DNA of 64,000 nucleotides from Planomicrobium sp. CPCC 101079 (GTDB taxonomy: Bacteria; Bacillota; Bacilli; Bacillales_A; Planococcaceae): NCBI RefSeq assembly GCF_007859275.1, contig NZ_VOHC01000021.1, positions 124,001 to 188,000 of the forward strand, read 5' to 3'. Shown piece after piece: positions 1 to 9,641 of this stretch; the first letter of the stretch is position 1; each line of letters begins with the position of its first letter. Position numbers and translations under genes: made by a program. Under the pieces are notes generated by a model. It saw nothing but the letters and a program-made list of their open reading frames with translations. It searched no databases and was not told where the DNA came from.

Positions 1-27
1 ACGTTTTAAACGAATTTTTACTGCCAT
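1..27 (-). CDS. rpsP: 30S ribosomal protein S16, first 9 codons (partial)
   Basis: The reverse complement opens with ATG and reads MAVKIRLKR, the standard start of bacterial S16; the rest lies beyond the window edge. A ribosome site GGAGGTG sits at 37-43, about nine bases before the ATG. S16 is a small-subunit assembly protein. It follows ffh on the same strand, as in Bacillus subtilis, but here about 220 bases containing a palindromic repeat separate the two genes. The call rests on nine residues plus gene order. Confidence 0.85.
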
Positions 28-148
28 TTCTTAAAGCACCTCCGAATAGTTTCACACAAGATATTATATTAGCAAGCTTTAAATAGTTTGTAAAGTATTT
101 TTTCTTAACACCTGAAAAATAATTTAAAATAAAAAATGACTGGATTAA

Positions 149-206
149 TATTCTGCAAAACGGCTCCGCTTTCCTGCGGGAGTCTGCGCCGATTTGCTCC
201 ATATTA
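149..206 (-). repeat. Palindromic intergenic repeat, short copy
   Basis: On the minus strand this reads TATGGAGCAAATCGGCG, then a GC-rich core, then GAGCCGTTTTGCAGAATA. The ends GCAAATCGGC and GCCGTTTTGC pair with one mismatch to form a hairpin. The same boundary words occur at 7619-7653 and 45600-45760, so this is one member of a dispersed family. It fills most of the gap between ffh and rpsP. The core resembles the GGAGACTCCTGCGG repeats common between genes in Bacillales. Confidence 0.6.
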
Positions 207-246
207 AGAGAGAGTAGGTCATCAATAATTAAGACTCACACCATTT

Positions 247-1608
247 TTATTTAAAAAGCGAATCCAATCCCGGCATTGACATCTTTTTCTTGCCTTTTTT
301 ATTGTTCGCCATGCCTGACATTTGCTTCATCATTTTCTTCATGTCTTCAAACTGCTTGAGCAATCGGTTTACGTCTTGAATTGTTGTACCAGAGCCTTTG
401 GCTATGCGTTTCCGGCGATTGGAGTTGATGATTTCAGGTGTTGTTTTCTCCTGTGTGGTCATCGACTGGATAATCGCTTCGACGCGCCCCATTTGGCTTT
501 CATCCACTTTTGCGTTTTCGATGCCTTTGATTTTATTGGCGCCCGGAAGCATTTTTAAAATCTCATCAAGCGGCCCCATTTGCTTGACTTGGTTCATTTG
601 ATCCAAAAAGTCATCAAATGTAAACGAAGAAGTCCGGAATTTTTCTTCCAGCTCTTTCGCTTTTGCTTCATCAACGTTCGTCTGCGCTTTTTCAATCAGC
701 GACAGCATATCGCCCATCCCAAGGATGCGGGAAGCCATGCGTTCTGGGTAGAACGCTTCAAGCGCGTCCATTTTTTCGCCCATCCCGACAAATTTAATCG
801 GTTTATCGGTAACGGAACGGATAGAAAGCGCTGCACCGCCTCGTGTATCGCCGTCAAGCTTCGTCAAGACAACGCCGGTAATGCCGATCGCTTCATTGAA
901 GTTTTGGGCAACATTGACGGCGTCTTGCCCAGTCATGGCATCGACGACCAAAAAGATTTCATCCGGCTCTTTTAATGCGCGGATATCTTTTAGCTCTTGC
1001 ATTAAGTTTTCATCAACATGAAGGCGTCCTGCCGTATCGATGATCACGGTGTCCATATGCTCTGCTTTTGCATACTCGATCGCTTGGCGGGAGATTTCAA
1101 CTGGAGACAAATCCGTCCCTTTCGAAAAGACTGGAAGCGATAATTGTTTGCCGATAGTTTCCAGCTGCTGAACAGCAGCCGGACGATAAACGTCAGCCGC
1201 TACAAGCAGCGGTTTACGATTGTGCTTTTTCCGCAGCATGCCAGCCAGTTTCCCGGAAGTCGTCGTTTTACCGGCGCCTTGCAAACCAACCATCATGATG
1301 ACTGTTGGCTGTTTGGTAGAAAACTCAATTTTGCTTTGTTCTCCACCCATCAAGTTCGTCAGTTCATCTTTAACGATCTTCACGACTTGCTGTCCAGGCG
1401 TCAAGCTGTCCATAACATCCTGGCCGATTGCCCGTTCGCTTACTTTTTTCACAAATTCCTTTACTACCTTTAAGTTGACGTCCGCTTCGATTAACGCAAA
1501 ACGGACTTCGCGCATCATTTCTTTGACGTCTGCTTCAGACACTTTCCCTTTTCCTTTGATCCGTTGGATGGTGCCTTGCAGGCGTTCGGCTAATCCTTCA
1601 AATGCCAC
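247..1608 (-). CDS. ffh: Signal recognition particle protein Ffh (SRP54)
   Basis: This 453-residue SRP GTPase binds signal peptides of nascent chains and, with 4.5S RNA and FtsY, delivers ribosomes to the membrane. The N domain is followed by the NG GTPase: Walker A GLQGAGKTT near residues 108-116, DTAGRL near 190, and TKLDGDTRGG near 250. The C-terminal M domain is methionine-rich (MKKMMKQMSGMANNKKGKKK) and binds signal sequence and RNA. Length is normal for the family. It is transcribed after ylxM, with 12 bases between the genes, in the order smc-ftsY-ylxM-ffh, so both SRP GTPases are in one cluster. Confidence 0.98.
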   Translation of the reverse strand: MAFEGLAERLQGTIQRIKGKGKVSEADVKEMMREVRFALIEADVNLKVVKEFVKKVSERAIGQDVMDSLTPGQQVVKIVKDELTNLMGGEQSKIEFSTKQPTVIMMVGLQGAGKTTTSGKLAGMLRKKHNRKPLLVAADVYRPAAVQQLETIGKQLSLPVFSKGTDLSPVEISRQAIEYAKAEHMDTVIIDTAGRLHVDENLMQELKDIRALKEPDEIFLVVDAMTGQDAVNVAQNFNEAIGITGVVLTKLDGDTRGGAALSIRSVTDKPIKFVGMGEKMDALEAFYPERMASRILGMGDMLSLIEKAQTNVDEAKAKELEEKFRTSSFTFDDFLDQMNQVKQMGPLDEILKMLPGANKIKGIENAKVDESQMGRVEAIIQSMTTQEKTTPEIINSNRRKRIAKGSGTTIQDVNRLLKQFEDMKKMMKQMSGMANNKKGKKKMSMPGLDSLFK

Positions 1609-1620
1609 ACTTTCCGCCTC

Positions 1621-1944
1621 CTAATCCCATTCTTTTAATTGGTCCAGAAACTTCATGACCCGTTCTTCAGTAAACGGTTGATTTTCAAAAGAGGAAACCA
1701 GTTGCTGCCGTTTTTGAAATTTCTCGAACAACTGAAGTTTTTCTTCGTATTCTTCAAGCATCGCTTCTGTCCGGCGGATATTATCATACACCGCTTGGCG
1801 CGTAATGTTGTATTCATCGGCAATTTCTCCCAATGAATGGTCGTCCAGATAATAAAGCATCATATAACTGCGCTGTTTAGGCGTCAGCAATTCCTGATAG
1901 AAGTCGAATAAATAGTTCATCCGCGTCGTTTTTTCCAATCCCAT
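1621..1944 (-). CDS. ylxM: YlxM/p13-like DNA-binding protein, SRP-associated
   Basis: This 107-residue protein belongs to the YlxM (UPF0122) family, always found beside ffh in Firmicutes. It has a sigma-70 region-4-like helix-turn-helix: [20 protein letters not shown], followed by [17 protein letters not shown] near residues 38-54. The ATG at 1944 is chosen because GAGGTGAG lies about eight bases upstream; a TTG three bases earlier is less well spaced. In streptococci the homologue modulates SRP GTPase activity; here that role is inferred from family and location between ftsY and ffh. Confidence 0.93.
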   Translation of the reverse strand: MGLEKTTRMNYLFDFYQELLTPKQRSYMMLYYLDDHSLGEIADEYNITRQAVYDNIRRTEAMLEEYEEKLQLFEKFQKRQQLVSSFENQPFTEERVMKFLDQLKEWD

Positions 1945-2011
1945 CAAAGCTGCTCACCTCGCTTATTCTACTGACAACCATACAAAAAACAGGGACAAGC
2001 GTCAAGTAATT

Positions 2012-3028
2012 TTACTTGTCTGTTTCTGCGTTCTCCAGCTCCTCTTCTTTATCAAGCCCTTCAGCAAACAATCCGTACACATACTTTTGGGCATCGAACG
2101 GCTGAAGATCATCCATTTGTTCGCCTAGGCCAACAAATTTTACTGGAATTTTTAATTTATTGCGGATGGCCAGCACAATGCCGCCTTTTGCAGTACCGTC
2201 TAGTTTTGTCAAGACGATGCCTGTAACGTTGGTTACTTCTTTAAATGTCTGTGCTTGGATAAGCGCATTTTGTCCTGTCGTAGCATCAAGCGCCAATAGC
2301 ACTTCATGAGGTGCACCAGGAATTTCACGGGAAATCACGCGATGAACTTTCTCCAATTCGTTCATCAAATTGACTTTGTTTTGCAGACGGCCGGCTGTAT
2401 CGCAGATCAAAACGTCCACGTTACGTGATTTGGCAGCGCGCACTGCATCGTACATGACCGCTGCAGGATCTGATCCTTCGCTTTGCTTAATGACGTCTAC
2501 GCCTACTCGTTTGCCCCAGATATCCAACTGTTCAATCGCTCCAGCGCGGAATGTATCGCCGGCAGCAAGCAGGACCGATTTTCCTTCGTTTTTCAGGCGG
2601 TGCGCCAGTTTGGCGATCGATGTAGTTTTGCCGACACCGTTGACCCCAACAAACAAAATCACGGTCAATTCATCATTGAATTTCAATTCGTTCACTTCAG
2701 CTTCGCCCGCTTCGTAAATTTCCACTAATTTTTCGGAAATGACCGATTGGACGTTGGATGTATCTTTAACGTTTTTGCGCTGCACTTCAAAACGCAATTG
2801 GTCCATCAGCTCCATCACCGTTTCAAAACCGACATCAGCCTGCAGCAGGACTTCTTCAAGTTCTTCGAAGAAGTCTTCGTCCACTTTACGGTATCGTGCA
2901 ACAAGGTCGTTGATTTTTGATGTAAAGCCTGTACGGGTTTTTGTTAACCCTTCTTTGTATTTCTCAGTCGATTGTTCCGCTTCCTGGTTTCCGGCGAATT
3001 TATCTTTTAGTTTTTTAAAGAAACTCAT
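2012..3028 (-). CDS. ftsY: Signal recognition particle receptor FtsY
   Basis: This 338-residue SRP receptor GTPase pairs with Ffh at the membrane to release cargo to the Sec translocon. A short charged N-terminal A region is followed by the N domain and the G domain: GVNGVGKTT near residues 128-136, DTAGRLQ near 213 and TKLDGTAKGG near 275. The long acidic A domain of E. coli FtsY is absent, as is usual in Gram-positives. ATG is preceded by GAGGAG. It lies 15 bases after the smc stop in the same transcription unit. Confidence 0.98.
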   Translation of the reverse strand: MSFFKKLKDKFAGNQEAEQSTEKYKEGLTKTRTGFTSKINDLVARYRKVDEDFFEELEEVLLQADVGFETVMELMDQLRFEVQRKNVKDTSNVQSVISEKLVEIYEAGEAEVNELKFNDELTVILFVGVNGVGKTTSIAKLAHRLKNEGKSVLLAAGDTFRAGAIEQLDIWGKRVGVDVIKQSEGSDPAAVMYDAVRAAKSRNVDVLICDTAGRLQNKVNLMNELEKVHRVISREIPGAPHEVLLALDATTGQNALIQAQTFKEVTNVTGIVLTKLDGTAKGGIVLAIRNKLKIPVKFVGLGEQMDDLQPFDAQKYVYGLFAEGLDKEEELENAETDK

Positions 3029-3043
3029 ATGTCCACTCCTCTT

Positions 3044-6000
3044 TTACATTTCTTCTTGCAGCTTAACAGACACCAGTTTGGAAATACCAGATTCCTGCAT
3101 GGTGATGCCATACAGAACATCTGCGCCTTCCATTGTCCCTTTGCGATGTGTAATGACAATGAATTGAGTGTCTTCGCTGAACTTCTTCAAATATTGGCTA
3201 TAGCGGACTACATTCGACTCATCAAGTGCCGCTTCCACTTCATCAAGCACACAGAATGGCACCGGACGGATATTCAAAATCGAAAACAGCAAAGCAATAG
3301 CCGTCAGCGCCCGTTCACCGCCAGACAACAAACTTAAAGTCTGCAATTTTTTGCCTGGTGGCTGTGCGACGATTTCAACTCCAGTTGAAAGCAGGTCCGC
3401 AGGATTGGTTAAGAGCAGATCCGCTGACCCGCCGCCGAACAGCTCTTTGAACACCCGTTGAAATTGTACACGAATTGCATGGAAAGTCGAGTCAAAACGG
3501 CTGGTCATTTCTTCATCCATTTCCTCAATGACCGTGCGGAGCGTATCCTTCGCTTCATTCAAATCATTTCGTTGCTCTGTCAAGAAACTGTGCCTCTCGG
3601 CTACATGTTCATACTCTTCAATTGCACCGACATTGACTGGTCCCAGCTCTTCAATCGATTGTTTCAGCAATTTCACTTTTTTCCGGACAACCGATTCTTC
3701 GTCTGCCAGTTCGACTTGTTTTGCTTCTTCTAACGTCAGCTGGTAGTCATTTTCCAGCTGGTCGATAAAGCTTTGCATTTGCACATCGACCCGAGTCGAT
3801 TGGACTTCGCAAATGCGGATCGCTTCAACAAATCCTTTATACAAACGCTGCGTTTCTTTAAGTTCGACTTCAAGCACATCCAACTTTTCTTGCTTTTCAA
3901 AACGCAGCTGTTTCAAGTCTTGTATTTTTTGTTGTTCCACCTGCTTCTTGCCTGTCCATTTGGCGATTTCCACCAGAATTTCTTCATCCGAATACACTTT
4001 CGACGCTTCTTCTGATTGAATCCATTCCAGCTCTTTTTGGTTTTCAAGCAGTTTGCGGTCGCTTTTCCGTTTCCGTTCAGCAAGTTCAGCTTCACTTTCG
4101 ATAAGCTGCGCCACACGCTCTTTCATAACCGCCAGAGCAGACTTTTGTTCAGCCAATTTTGCCAGAATTGCATCACGTGCAGATTCGTTCTTTTGTTTAA
4201 AATCAGTCAATTCATCAATTTGTGCAGAAATGGACGATAACTCGACGCCGATCTCTTCCAGGCGGCCGGCCGCTGTTTTCTTTCGGCTGGTTACATCCGT
4301 CAGGTCCAACTCTTTGTTTTTCTGCTCTGCCAGGAAAATCTGGTACCGTTCTCTTGTCGTTTTCAATACCGCTTCAATTTCACGCAAGATGATGGCTCGC
4401 TCGGATTCCAGATCACGGTATTTCTCGCCTTCAGAACGCAAGTTATTTAATTGTTGTTCCGTTTCATGCACTTCCGCCTGTTCTTTCTTCACCGTTTTTT
4501 CTGCTTGGTTGATCGTTTCAGCCATTTTCCCGGCTTGTATGATCAACTGATCCAACTCTGCTTTCCGGGTGAAGAAAGAGGCCTGGGTTTTATTGGCGCC
4601 CCCGGTCATTGATCCTCCTGCATTGACTACGTCCCCTTCGAGCGTCACGACGCGGTAACGGTTCATAGTCAATTTCCCGATTGCTGTTGCCCCTTTAAGG
4701 TCTTTGGCAATGATGACATTGCCAAGCAGATTTTCAAAAATCATTTGGTAAGAAGCATCATATGCCACGAGCTCATAAGCCATTTTCACAAAGGAGGGAT
4801 GCTTTTGAATCGAAGCAAGCGTTTGTTCCGGAATTTTTCTTGGTTTCATGACGGTCATCGGCAGGAACGTAGAACGCCCCGCTTTCTTTTTCCGGAGGAA
4901 ATCAATCGCTTCGCGGGCATGTTGTTCGGTTTCAGTAATGATATGTTGGCTGGAAGCGCCAAGAGCGGTTTCAATCGCCTTAGCGTATGCTTGGTCCACC
5001 TGCGCCATTTCAGCAACTGCCCCGGCGATGCCCTGAAGCTGGCCATTTTGCCGAGCTACAAGCACTTCCCTCACCCCTTGGAAAAAGCCAGAGAAGTCCG
5101 CTTCCAACTCCTGCAAAGTTTCAATTCGAGCAGCCAGCTGCTTCTGTGATTGATAAGCTTGGAACAGCATCGACTGCTTCTCGTCGTATGCCGCCTTCAG
5201 TTTAATATATACCGTCTCTGTCGTCCGGTACTTGGCGCGTTTTTCTTCCAGCAACTGCTGAATGTCTTTGAGTTTCGCTTCGGCTGCAGCTTTCTCAGCT
5301 TCCATTTTTGCCACTTCCGCCGCAAAATCCGTTTGCTGCACGGCGATTCGGCTGCTCGATTCAGACAATTGCTGTTCTTGCAAATCGATGTTTTTCAATT
5401 CGTTTTTCACGCTTGCTTGTTCGTTCATCAAATCGATGTAGACCGATTTGTGCGAATCGATTTCTTCATCGATGTCAGCTGGCGTCCGATTCAATTGGTC
5501 TTCAAGCTGTTTGATGGTTGAGCGGAGTTTTTGCTGTTCTGTTTTGCGTTCTTCGAGCAGCGCTGCTTGTTCGGTATACTTTTTTTGCAAAAAATCGTTT
5601 TCCAGCTTTTCTGCAGCCACAATTTCTTGCAATTGCTGAGCTTGCCGATGGGCATTGCTCTTTTTCTCGGACATGAGCAATTTGCGGCCTTCCCATTTTT
5701 CACTTTCACTGCTTGCCTCGACCAAATGATTCTGGGCTTCATCAATCTGACTGTCGAGCCCTGTTAAATTTTTTCGGATTGCGCGGATCTGTTTTTCCTG
5801 TCCATCAATTTCCAAAGCTAACCGCGTTTCTTTTTCCGCGTGATCAGCAGCCTCTGCAGTCAGCCGGTTCAGTTCTTGTTCCAATTGTGTAATATCGAAC
5901 GCCAATAAACCGATATCTGCATCCCTTAGCTGTTCGTTCATTTCCAAATAGTCCCGCGCCGCAGACGCCTGTATTTGCAATGGTTCCATACGGCCGTCAA

Positions 6001-6592
6001 GTTCATGCAAAATATCAAGTACGCGGTTCAAGTTATCGTCAGTTTCGTTCAATTTCACTTCCGCTTTTTTCTTTCGCTGTTTGTATTTCAAAACTCCTGC
6101 CGCTTCTTCAAAAATCGAACGGCGGTCTTCGGCTTTGCTGTTCAGGATTTCATCGACTCGGCCTTGCGAAATAATCGAGAATGCCTCTTTTCCCAAACCA
6201 GAATCCATAAATAGATCTGTAATGTCTTTTAGCCTGCAGTTTTGCTTGTTCAGCAAATAGGCACTTTCGCCACTGCGAAAAACCCTCCTAGTTACACTGA
6301 TTTCGCTGTAATCAAGAGGGATCCGTCCGTCTGTATTGTCTAATATTAACGTTACTTCTGCAAAATTCAGGGGTTTTCTGGAATCGCTGCCGCCGAAGAT
6401 GACATCTTCCATCTTGGCTCCGCGAAGCGATTTTGCCGACTGTTCACCCAACACCCAGCGGATAGCGTCGGTGACGTTGCTTTTTCCGCTGCCATTCGGT
6501 CCGACCACTGCGGTTACGCCCGGGACAAAGTCAATTCCGATGCGATCGGCAAACGACTTGAATCCCATTACTTCTAATCTTTTCAAAAACAT
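3044..6592 (-). CDS. smc: Chromosome segregation ATPase SMC
   Basis: This 1182-residue SMC protein is the core of the SMC-ScpA-ScpB condensin that compacts and separates chromosomes. Walker A is GPNGSGKSN at residues 31-39. Two long coiled coils flank a hinge, which begins around FSGFFQGVREVLVA. The C-terminal head carries the ABC signature LSGGERALTA and Walker B VPFCVLDEVEAALDE. The frame is open 90 bases further upstream, but the ATG at 6592 has GGAGG nine bases before it and gives the conserved start MFLKRLEVMGFKSFADR. It starts four bases after the rnc stop. Confidence 0.98.
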   Translation of the reverse strand: MFLKRLEVMGFKSFADRIGIDFVPGVTAVVGPNGSGKSNVTDAIRWVLGEQSAKSLRGAKMEDVIFGGSDSRKPLNFAEVTLILDNTDGRIPLDYSEISVTRRVFRSGESAYLLNKQNCRLKDITDLFMDSGLGKEAFSIISQGRVDEILNSKAEDRRSIFEEAAGVLKYKQRKKKAEVKLNETDDNLNRVLDILHELDGRMEPLQIQASAARDYLEMNEQLRDADIGLLAFDITQLEQELNRLTAEAADHAEKETRLALEIDGQEKQIRAIRKNLTGLDSQIDEAQNHLVEASSESEKWEGRKLLMSEKKSNAHRQAQQLQEIVAAEKLENDFLQKKYTEQAALLEERKTEQQKLRSTIKQLEDQLNRTPADIDEEIDSHKSVYIDLMNEQASVKNELKNIDLQEQQLSESSSRIAVQQTDFAAEVAKMEAEKAAAEAKLKDIQQLLEEKRAKYRTTETVYIKLKAAYDEKQSMLFQAYQSQKQLAARIETLQELEADFSGFFQGVREVLVARQNGQLQGIAGAVAEMAQVDQAYAKAIETALGASSQHIITETEQHAREAIDFLRKKKAGRSTFLPMTVMKPRKIPEQTLASIQKHPSFVKMAYELVAYDASYQMIFENLLGNVIIAKDLKGATAIGKLTMNRYRVVTLEGDVVNAGGSMTGGANKTQASFFTRKAELDQLIIQAGKMAETINQAEKTVKKEQAEVHETEQQLNNLRSEGEKYRDLESERAIILREIEAVLKTTRERYQIFLAEQKNKELDLTDVTSRKKTAAGRLEEIGVELSSISAQIDELTDFKQKNESARDAILAKLAEQKSALAVMKERVAQLIESEAELAERKRKSDRKLLENQKELEWIQSEEASKVYSDEEILVEIAKWTGKKQVEQQKIQDLKQLRFEKQEKLDVLEVELKETQRLYKGFVEAIRICEVQSTRVDVQMQSFIDQLENDYQLTLEEAKQVELADEESVVRKKVKLLKQSIEELGPVNVGAIEEYEHVAERHSFLTEQRNDLNEAKDTLRTVIEEMDEEMTSRFDSTFHAIRVQFQRVFKELFGGGSADLLLTNPADLLSTGVEIVAQPPGKKLQTLSLLSGGERALTAIALLFSILNIRPVPFCVLDEVEAALDESNVVRYSQYLKKFSEDTQFIVITHRKGTMEGADVLYGITMQESGISKLVSVKLQEEM

Positions 6593-6596
6593 TTTT

Positions 6597-7352
6597 TCAA
6601 TCCTCCACGGCTTCCTGCAATTTACGGATTGCCAGCTGAGCAGCCTGTTGTTCCGCTTCTTTTTTCGACCGGCCGTTTCCAATGCCCAGTTCTTTGTCGG
6701 CGAGTGAAACGCGCGTCACAAAAACCCGGCTATGTGCAGGTCCTTTTTCATCAATAATTTCATAAGTCAAAGCACCATTATTTTTTTGCTGCACCAGTTC
6801 CTGCAACTGGCTCTTATAATCCATCACATGCGAAAAAGCACCGATTTCCACTTTTGGAAACAACACCACTTCCAAAAATGCCACTACAGAGTCTAACCCT
6901 TGGTCTAAATACAAAGCACCGATAAACGATTCAAACACATCCGCCAATAGCGCCGGCCGTGTTCTTCCGCCTGTCAGTTCTTCGCCTTTTCCAAGCAAGA
7001 TGTATTTGCCGAAGTTCAATTCATTGGCAAAAATGACAAGTGACGGCTCACAGACGATTGCCGCACGCAGCTTCGTCAACTCCCCTTCGCTCATTTCAGG
7101 GTACTTCATGTACAAATAGTGGGATACTGACAATTCCAAAACAGCATCGCCTAAAAATTCCAAACGTTCATTATCCGTGTAATGTCTTCTTCGATGCTCA
7201 TTCACATAAGATGAATGGGTAAAAGCTTGATAAAGCAATGCAGGTTGCTTAAAGGCTATATTCAGTTCTTGCTGGAGCTGTCCGAAAGCTGTTCGTTCAC
7301 TTTCTCTTAGGACTCCTGTTTTTTGATGATTCGCTTTTTTCTTCATGGCCAT
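6597..7352 (-). CDS. rnc: Ribonuclease III
   Basis: This 251-residue endonuclease cleaves double-stranded RNA during rRNA and scRNA processing and mRNA decay. The catalytic signature [14 protein letters not shown] is at residues 61-74, with a second acidic cluster around [14 protein letters not shown]. The C-terminal double-stranded RNA-binding domain includes the conserved block [13 protein letters not shown]. Two ATGs lie six bases apart; the first (7352) follows AAGGAAGG and is used here. It is upstream of smc, as in Bacillus, but a 336-base gap with a MITE-like element separates it from acpP. Confidence 0.97.
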   Translation of the reverse strand: MAMKKKANHQKTGVLRESERTAFGQLQQELNIAFKQPALLYQAFTHSSYVNEHRRRHYTDNERLEFLGDAVLELSVSHYLYMKYPEMSEGELTKLRAAIVCEPSLVIFANELNFGKYILLGKGEELTGGRTRPALLADVFESFIGALYLDQGLDSVVAFLEVVLFPKVEIGAFSHVMDYKSQLQELVQQKNNGALTYEIIDEKGPAHSRVFVTRVSLADKELGIGNGRSKKEAEQQAAQLAIRKLQEAVED

Positions 7353-7411
7353 TTTTATCTGCCTTCCTTTGCTGTTCTTCTTCTAATTTTACCTTGTTTT
7401 CCTGCATTGTG

Positions 7412-7465
7412 CAAAAAGAGAATTGACGCACAACCGCTCGTAGTAAAAGCGTTTGTGCGTCAATT
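7412..7465 (-). terminator. Terminator for the fapR-acpP operon
   Basis: AATTGACGCACAA pairs with TTTGTGCGTCAATT (7421-7465) around an 18-base spacer that can add CGCT/AGCG pairs. On the minus strand the stem is followed by CTCTTTTTGC. It probably ends transcription from the lipid operon before rnc. The MITE-like element lies between the acpP stop and this hairpin. Confidence 0.6.
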
Positions 7466-7476
7466 GGATTGATAGG

Positions 7477-7687
7477 CTATAGAAGTTGAATTAAAGAATC
7501 ATCCTGTTAAACACCGCTTCGACCGCTTTGGGCATGACTCTCGCAATAAGCCGAGAAAAACACTCATCTTATCGCGTCGTCTAGCCCGTGGACGCGCCGG
7601 TGCTAAGATATCTCTCGGTATGGAGCAAAACGGTGGAGCTGTTTTGCGGAATACCAATAGTTTTATAAATTAGTTCAACTTTTATAG
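7477..7687. mobile_element. MITE-like element with 17-bp terminal inverted repeats
   Basis: The ends are CTATAGAAGTTGAATTA (7477-7493) and TAGTTCAACTTTTATAG (7671-7687), inverted repeats with two mismatches in 17. The interior is strongly structured: CCGAGA/TCTCGG, ATCTTA/TAAGAT and CGCGTC/GACGCG are nested inverted pairs between 7551 and 7618, followed by the palindromic repeat at 7619-7653. It has no open reading frame. I see no clear target duplication. The right end lies one base from the acpP stop codon. Mobility is inferred from the terminal repeats. Confidence 0.5.
7619..7653 (+). repeat. Palindromic intergenic repeat, minimal copy
   Basis: TATGGAGCAAAAC and GTTTTGCGGAATA flank a nine-base spacer, so GCAAAAC (7625-7631) pairs with GTTTTGC (7641-7647). 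The same borders occur at 149-206 and 45600-45760. This copy lies inside the MITE-like element. Confidence 0.55.
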
Positions 7688-7688
7688 A

Positions 7689-7922
7689 TTATTGCTTGCT
7701 TTCGATATACTTAACCGCGTCGCCTACTGTAGACATGTTTTCAGCGTCTTCGTCGGAAATTTCCATATCGAATTCATCTTCAAGTTCCATAACCAATTCA
7801 ACTACGTCTAGTGAGTCTGCACCAAGGTCGCCTGTAAATGAAGATTCAAGCTTCACTTCGCTTTCTTCAACTCCAAGACGATCCACGATTACTTTTGTTA
7901 CTCGCTCTAATACTGTTGCCAA
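7689..7922 (-). CDS. acpP: Acyl carrier protein
   Basis: This 77-residue carrier tethers growing fatty acyl chains on phosphopantetheine. Ser37 in [19 protein letters not shown] is the attachment serine. The start is taken as TTG at 7922 because GGGGAGG lies eight bases upstream and the product [18 protein letters not shown] aligns with the Bacillus subtilis start. A GTG nine bases earlier directly abuts the ribosome site and is unlikely. It is the last gene of the fapR-plsX-fabD-fabG-acpP operon, supplying the carrier used by the enzymes encoded upstream. Confidence 0.96.
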   Translation of the reverse strand: MATVLERVTKVIVDRLGVEESEVKLESSFTGDLGADSLDVVELVMELEDEFDMEISDEDAENMSTVGDAVKYIESKQ

Positions 7923-7962
7923 TGTCGTCACCTCCCCTCAAATCAGTATACAGAATTTCTTG

Positions 7963-8709
7963 TTACATGACCATGCCGCCGTCTAGATGAAGTGTCTGGC
8001 CAGTCATATAGGAAGAATCATCTGATGCAAGGAAAAGAGTCGCTTTCGCCACTTCTTCCGGTTTGCCAAAACGGCCAAGCGGGATTTGGGAAAGCATCGT
8101 TTTTTGGATATCCTCACTCAGCTTGTCTGTCATGTCTGTAGTGATGAATCCGGGAGCGACCGCATTCGCCGTAATATTGCGGCTTGCCAGTTCCCGTGCT
8201 GTCGTTTTCGTCAAGCCGATGACGCCTGCTTTTGCAGCAACATAATTTGCTTGTCCAGCATTGCCCATAACGCCGACGATCGATGCAATATTGATAATGC
8301 GGCCTGAACGCTGCTTCATCATTTGGCGGGTCACCGCTTTTGTGCAGATAAAAACGCCTTTTAAATTCGTGTTGATAACATCATCCCACTCGTCATCTTT
8401 CATCCGCATCATAAGATTATCGCGGGTGATGCCTGCGTTGTTGACTAAAATGTCGACAGAACTGAATGCTTTCATCGTTTCATCGACCATTGCTTTAACC
8501 GCTTCCGAATCTGAAACGTTTGCTTTTACAGCAATCGCTTCCCCTCCATTCGCTTGAATTTCAGCAACGACTGCTTCTGCTTTTTCCTGGCTGCCGCTAT
8601 AGTTGACCACAACTTTCGCTCCGGCGCCAGCCAATTTGCGTGCGATTTCAGCGCCGATTCCGCGTGAAGCTCCTGTGACAATGGCTGTCTTTCCTGTCAA
8701 TTTGGTCAT
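7963..8709 (-). CDS. fabG: 3-oxoacyl-[acyl-carrier-protein] reductase FabG
   Basis: This 248-residue short-chain dehydrogenase reduces 3-ketoacyl-ACP with NADPH in each round of fatty-acid elongation. The Rossmann motif TGASRGIG is at residues 12-19, NNAG near 90-93, and the catalytic triad is Ser143, Tyr156 and Lys160 (YVAAK). The C-terminal LHLDGGMVM is typical. ATG overlaps the fabD stop by four bases (ATGA), and GGGGAG lies eight bases upstream, indicating translational coupling. Confidence 0.97.
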   Translation of the reverse strand: MTKLTGKTAIVTGASRGIGAEIARKLAGAGAKVVVNYSGSQEKAEAVVAEIQANGGEAIAVKANVSDSEAVKAMVDETMKAFSSVDILVNNAGITRDNLMMRMKDDEWDDVINTNLKGVFICTKAVTRQMMKQRSGRIINIASIVGVMGNAGQANYVAAKAGVIGLTKTTARELASRNITANAVAPGFITTDMTDKLSEDIQKTMLSQIPLGRFGKPEEVAKATLFLASDDSSYMTGQTLHLDGGMVM

Positions 8710-9641
8710 TTTTTCAGCTCCCCTACCGCTTTTTCAAAAGATTCCTGATCGAAAATCGGCAAAGTAGTAACCGAGCGATCGATTTTTTTCACTAAACCGC
8801 TCAAAACTTTTCCTGGTCCGATTTCGACAAATACCGTTACGCCAAGCTCAATCATTTCTCTGACCGATTGTTCCCAAAGAACCGGGGAATATAGCTGGCG
8901 GATAAGCAAATCTTGCAGTTGTACCGCATTTGTTTCGCTCTTCGCCGTCACATTCGTCACGACAGGAACAACTGCATCTTCAAGAAAAGCTTCGCTCAAC
9001 ACTTTCGACAAATCTTGTGAAGCGGGGCGCATCAATTCTGAGTGGAATGGCCCGCTCACGTCTAGCGGAATCGCGCGTTTTGCACCACGTTCTTTCGCCA
9101 GGCGACAAGCTTCTTCCACCCCTGCCTTTGTTCCGGAAATGACGATTTGCCCAGGGCAATTTAAATTGGCAAGCTGTACAACACCGGATGAATCCGTCGC
9201 ATCGTTCGTTACTTTTTCAAGTTCTTCACTGTCCATGCCTAGTATTGCCGCCATAGAGCCCTGGCCAGCAGGCACTGCGCTGTTCATGAACAAGCCGCGT
9301 TTATGGACAATGCTGACCGCCGTTTCAAATGGCAGAACACCTGAAGCCACAAGCGCACTATATTCACCTAAGCTATGCCCAGCGGTATAGTCGGGGACGA
9401 TTCCCATACGGTTCAATCGTTCAGTGATCATGGCGCTTACAGTTAAAAGAGCCGGTTGTGCGTGATATGTAAGGGTCAATTCTTCTTGAGGGCCTTGCAG
9501 CATCAAGTCAGACAGCTTAAAGCCAAGCGCTTGGTCTGCTCCTTCAAAAAACTGGCGGCTCGTTCTATCATTAAGAAACGATTCTCCCATTCCTACTGAT
9601 TGAGAACCTTGCCCAGGATAGATAAAGGCGATTTTATTCAT
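8706..9641 (-). CDS. fabD: Malonyl-CoA:ACP transacylase FabD
   Basis: This 311-residue enzyme transfers malonyl from CoA to ACP, providing the elongation substrate. It opens with the conserved FIYPGQGSQ; the nucleophile is Ser90 in GHSLGE, the catalytic His is in GPFHSELM, and a GQIVISG block follows the usual order. The ATG is preceded by AAAAGGAG. The start overlaps the end of plsX by eight bases. Confidence 0.97.
   Translation of the reverse strand: MNKIAFIYPGQGSQSVGMGESFLNDRTSRQFFEGADQALGFKLSDLMLQGPQEELTLTYHAQPALLTVSAMITERLNRMGIVPDYTAGHSLGEYSALVASGVLPFETAVSIVHKRGLFMNSAVPAGQGSMAAILGMDSEELEKVTNDATDSSGVVQLANLNCPGQIVISGTKAGVEEACRLAKERGAKRAIPLDVSGPFHSELMRPASQDLSKVLSEAFLEDAVVPVVTNVTAKSETNAVQLQDLLIRQLYSPVLWEQSVREMIELGVTVFVEIGPGKVLSGLVKKIDRSVTTLPIFDQESFEKAVGELKK

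Noticed and set aside
7689-7931. GTG at 7931 as the acpP start
   Set aside because: It directly abuts the GGAGG site; TTG at 7922 has correct spacing and matches known ACP starts.
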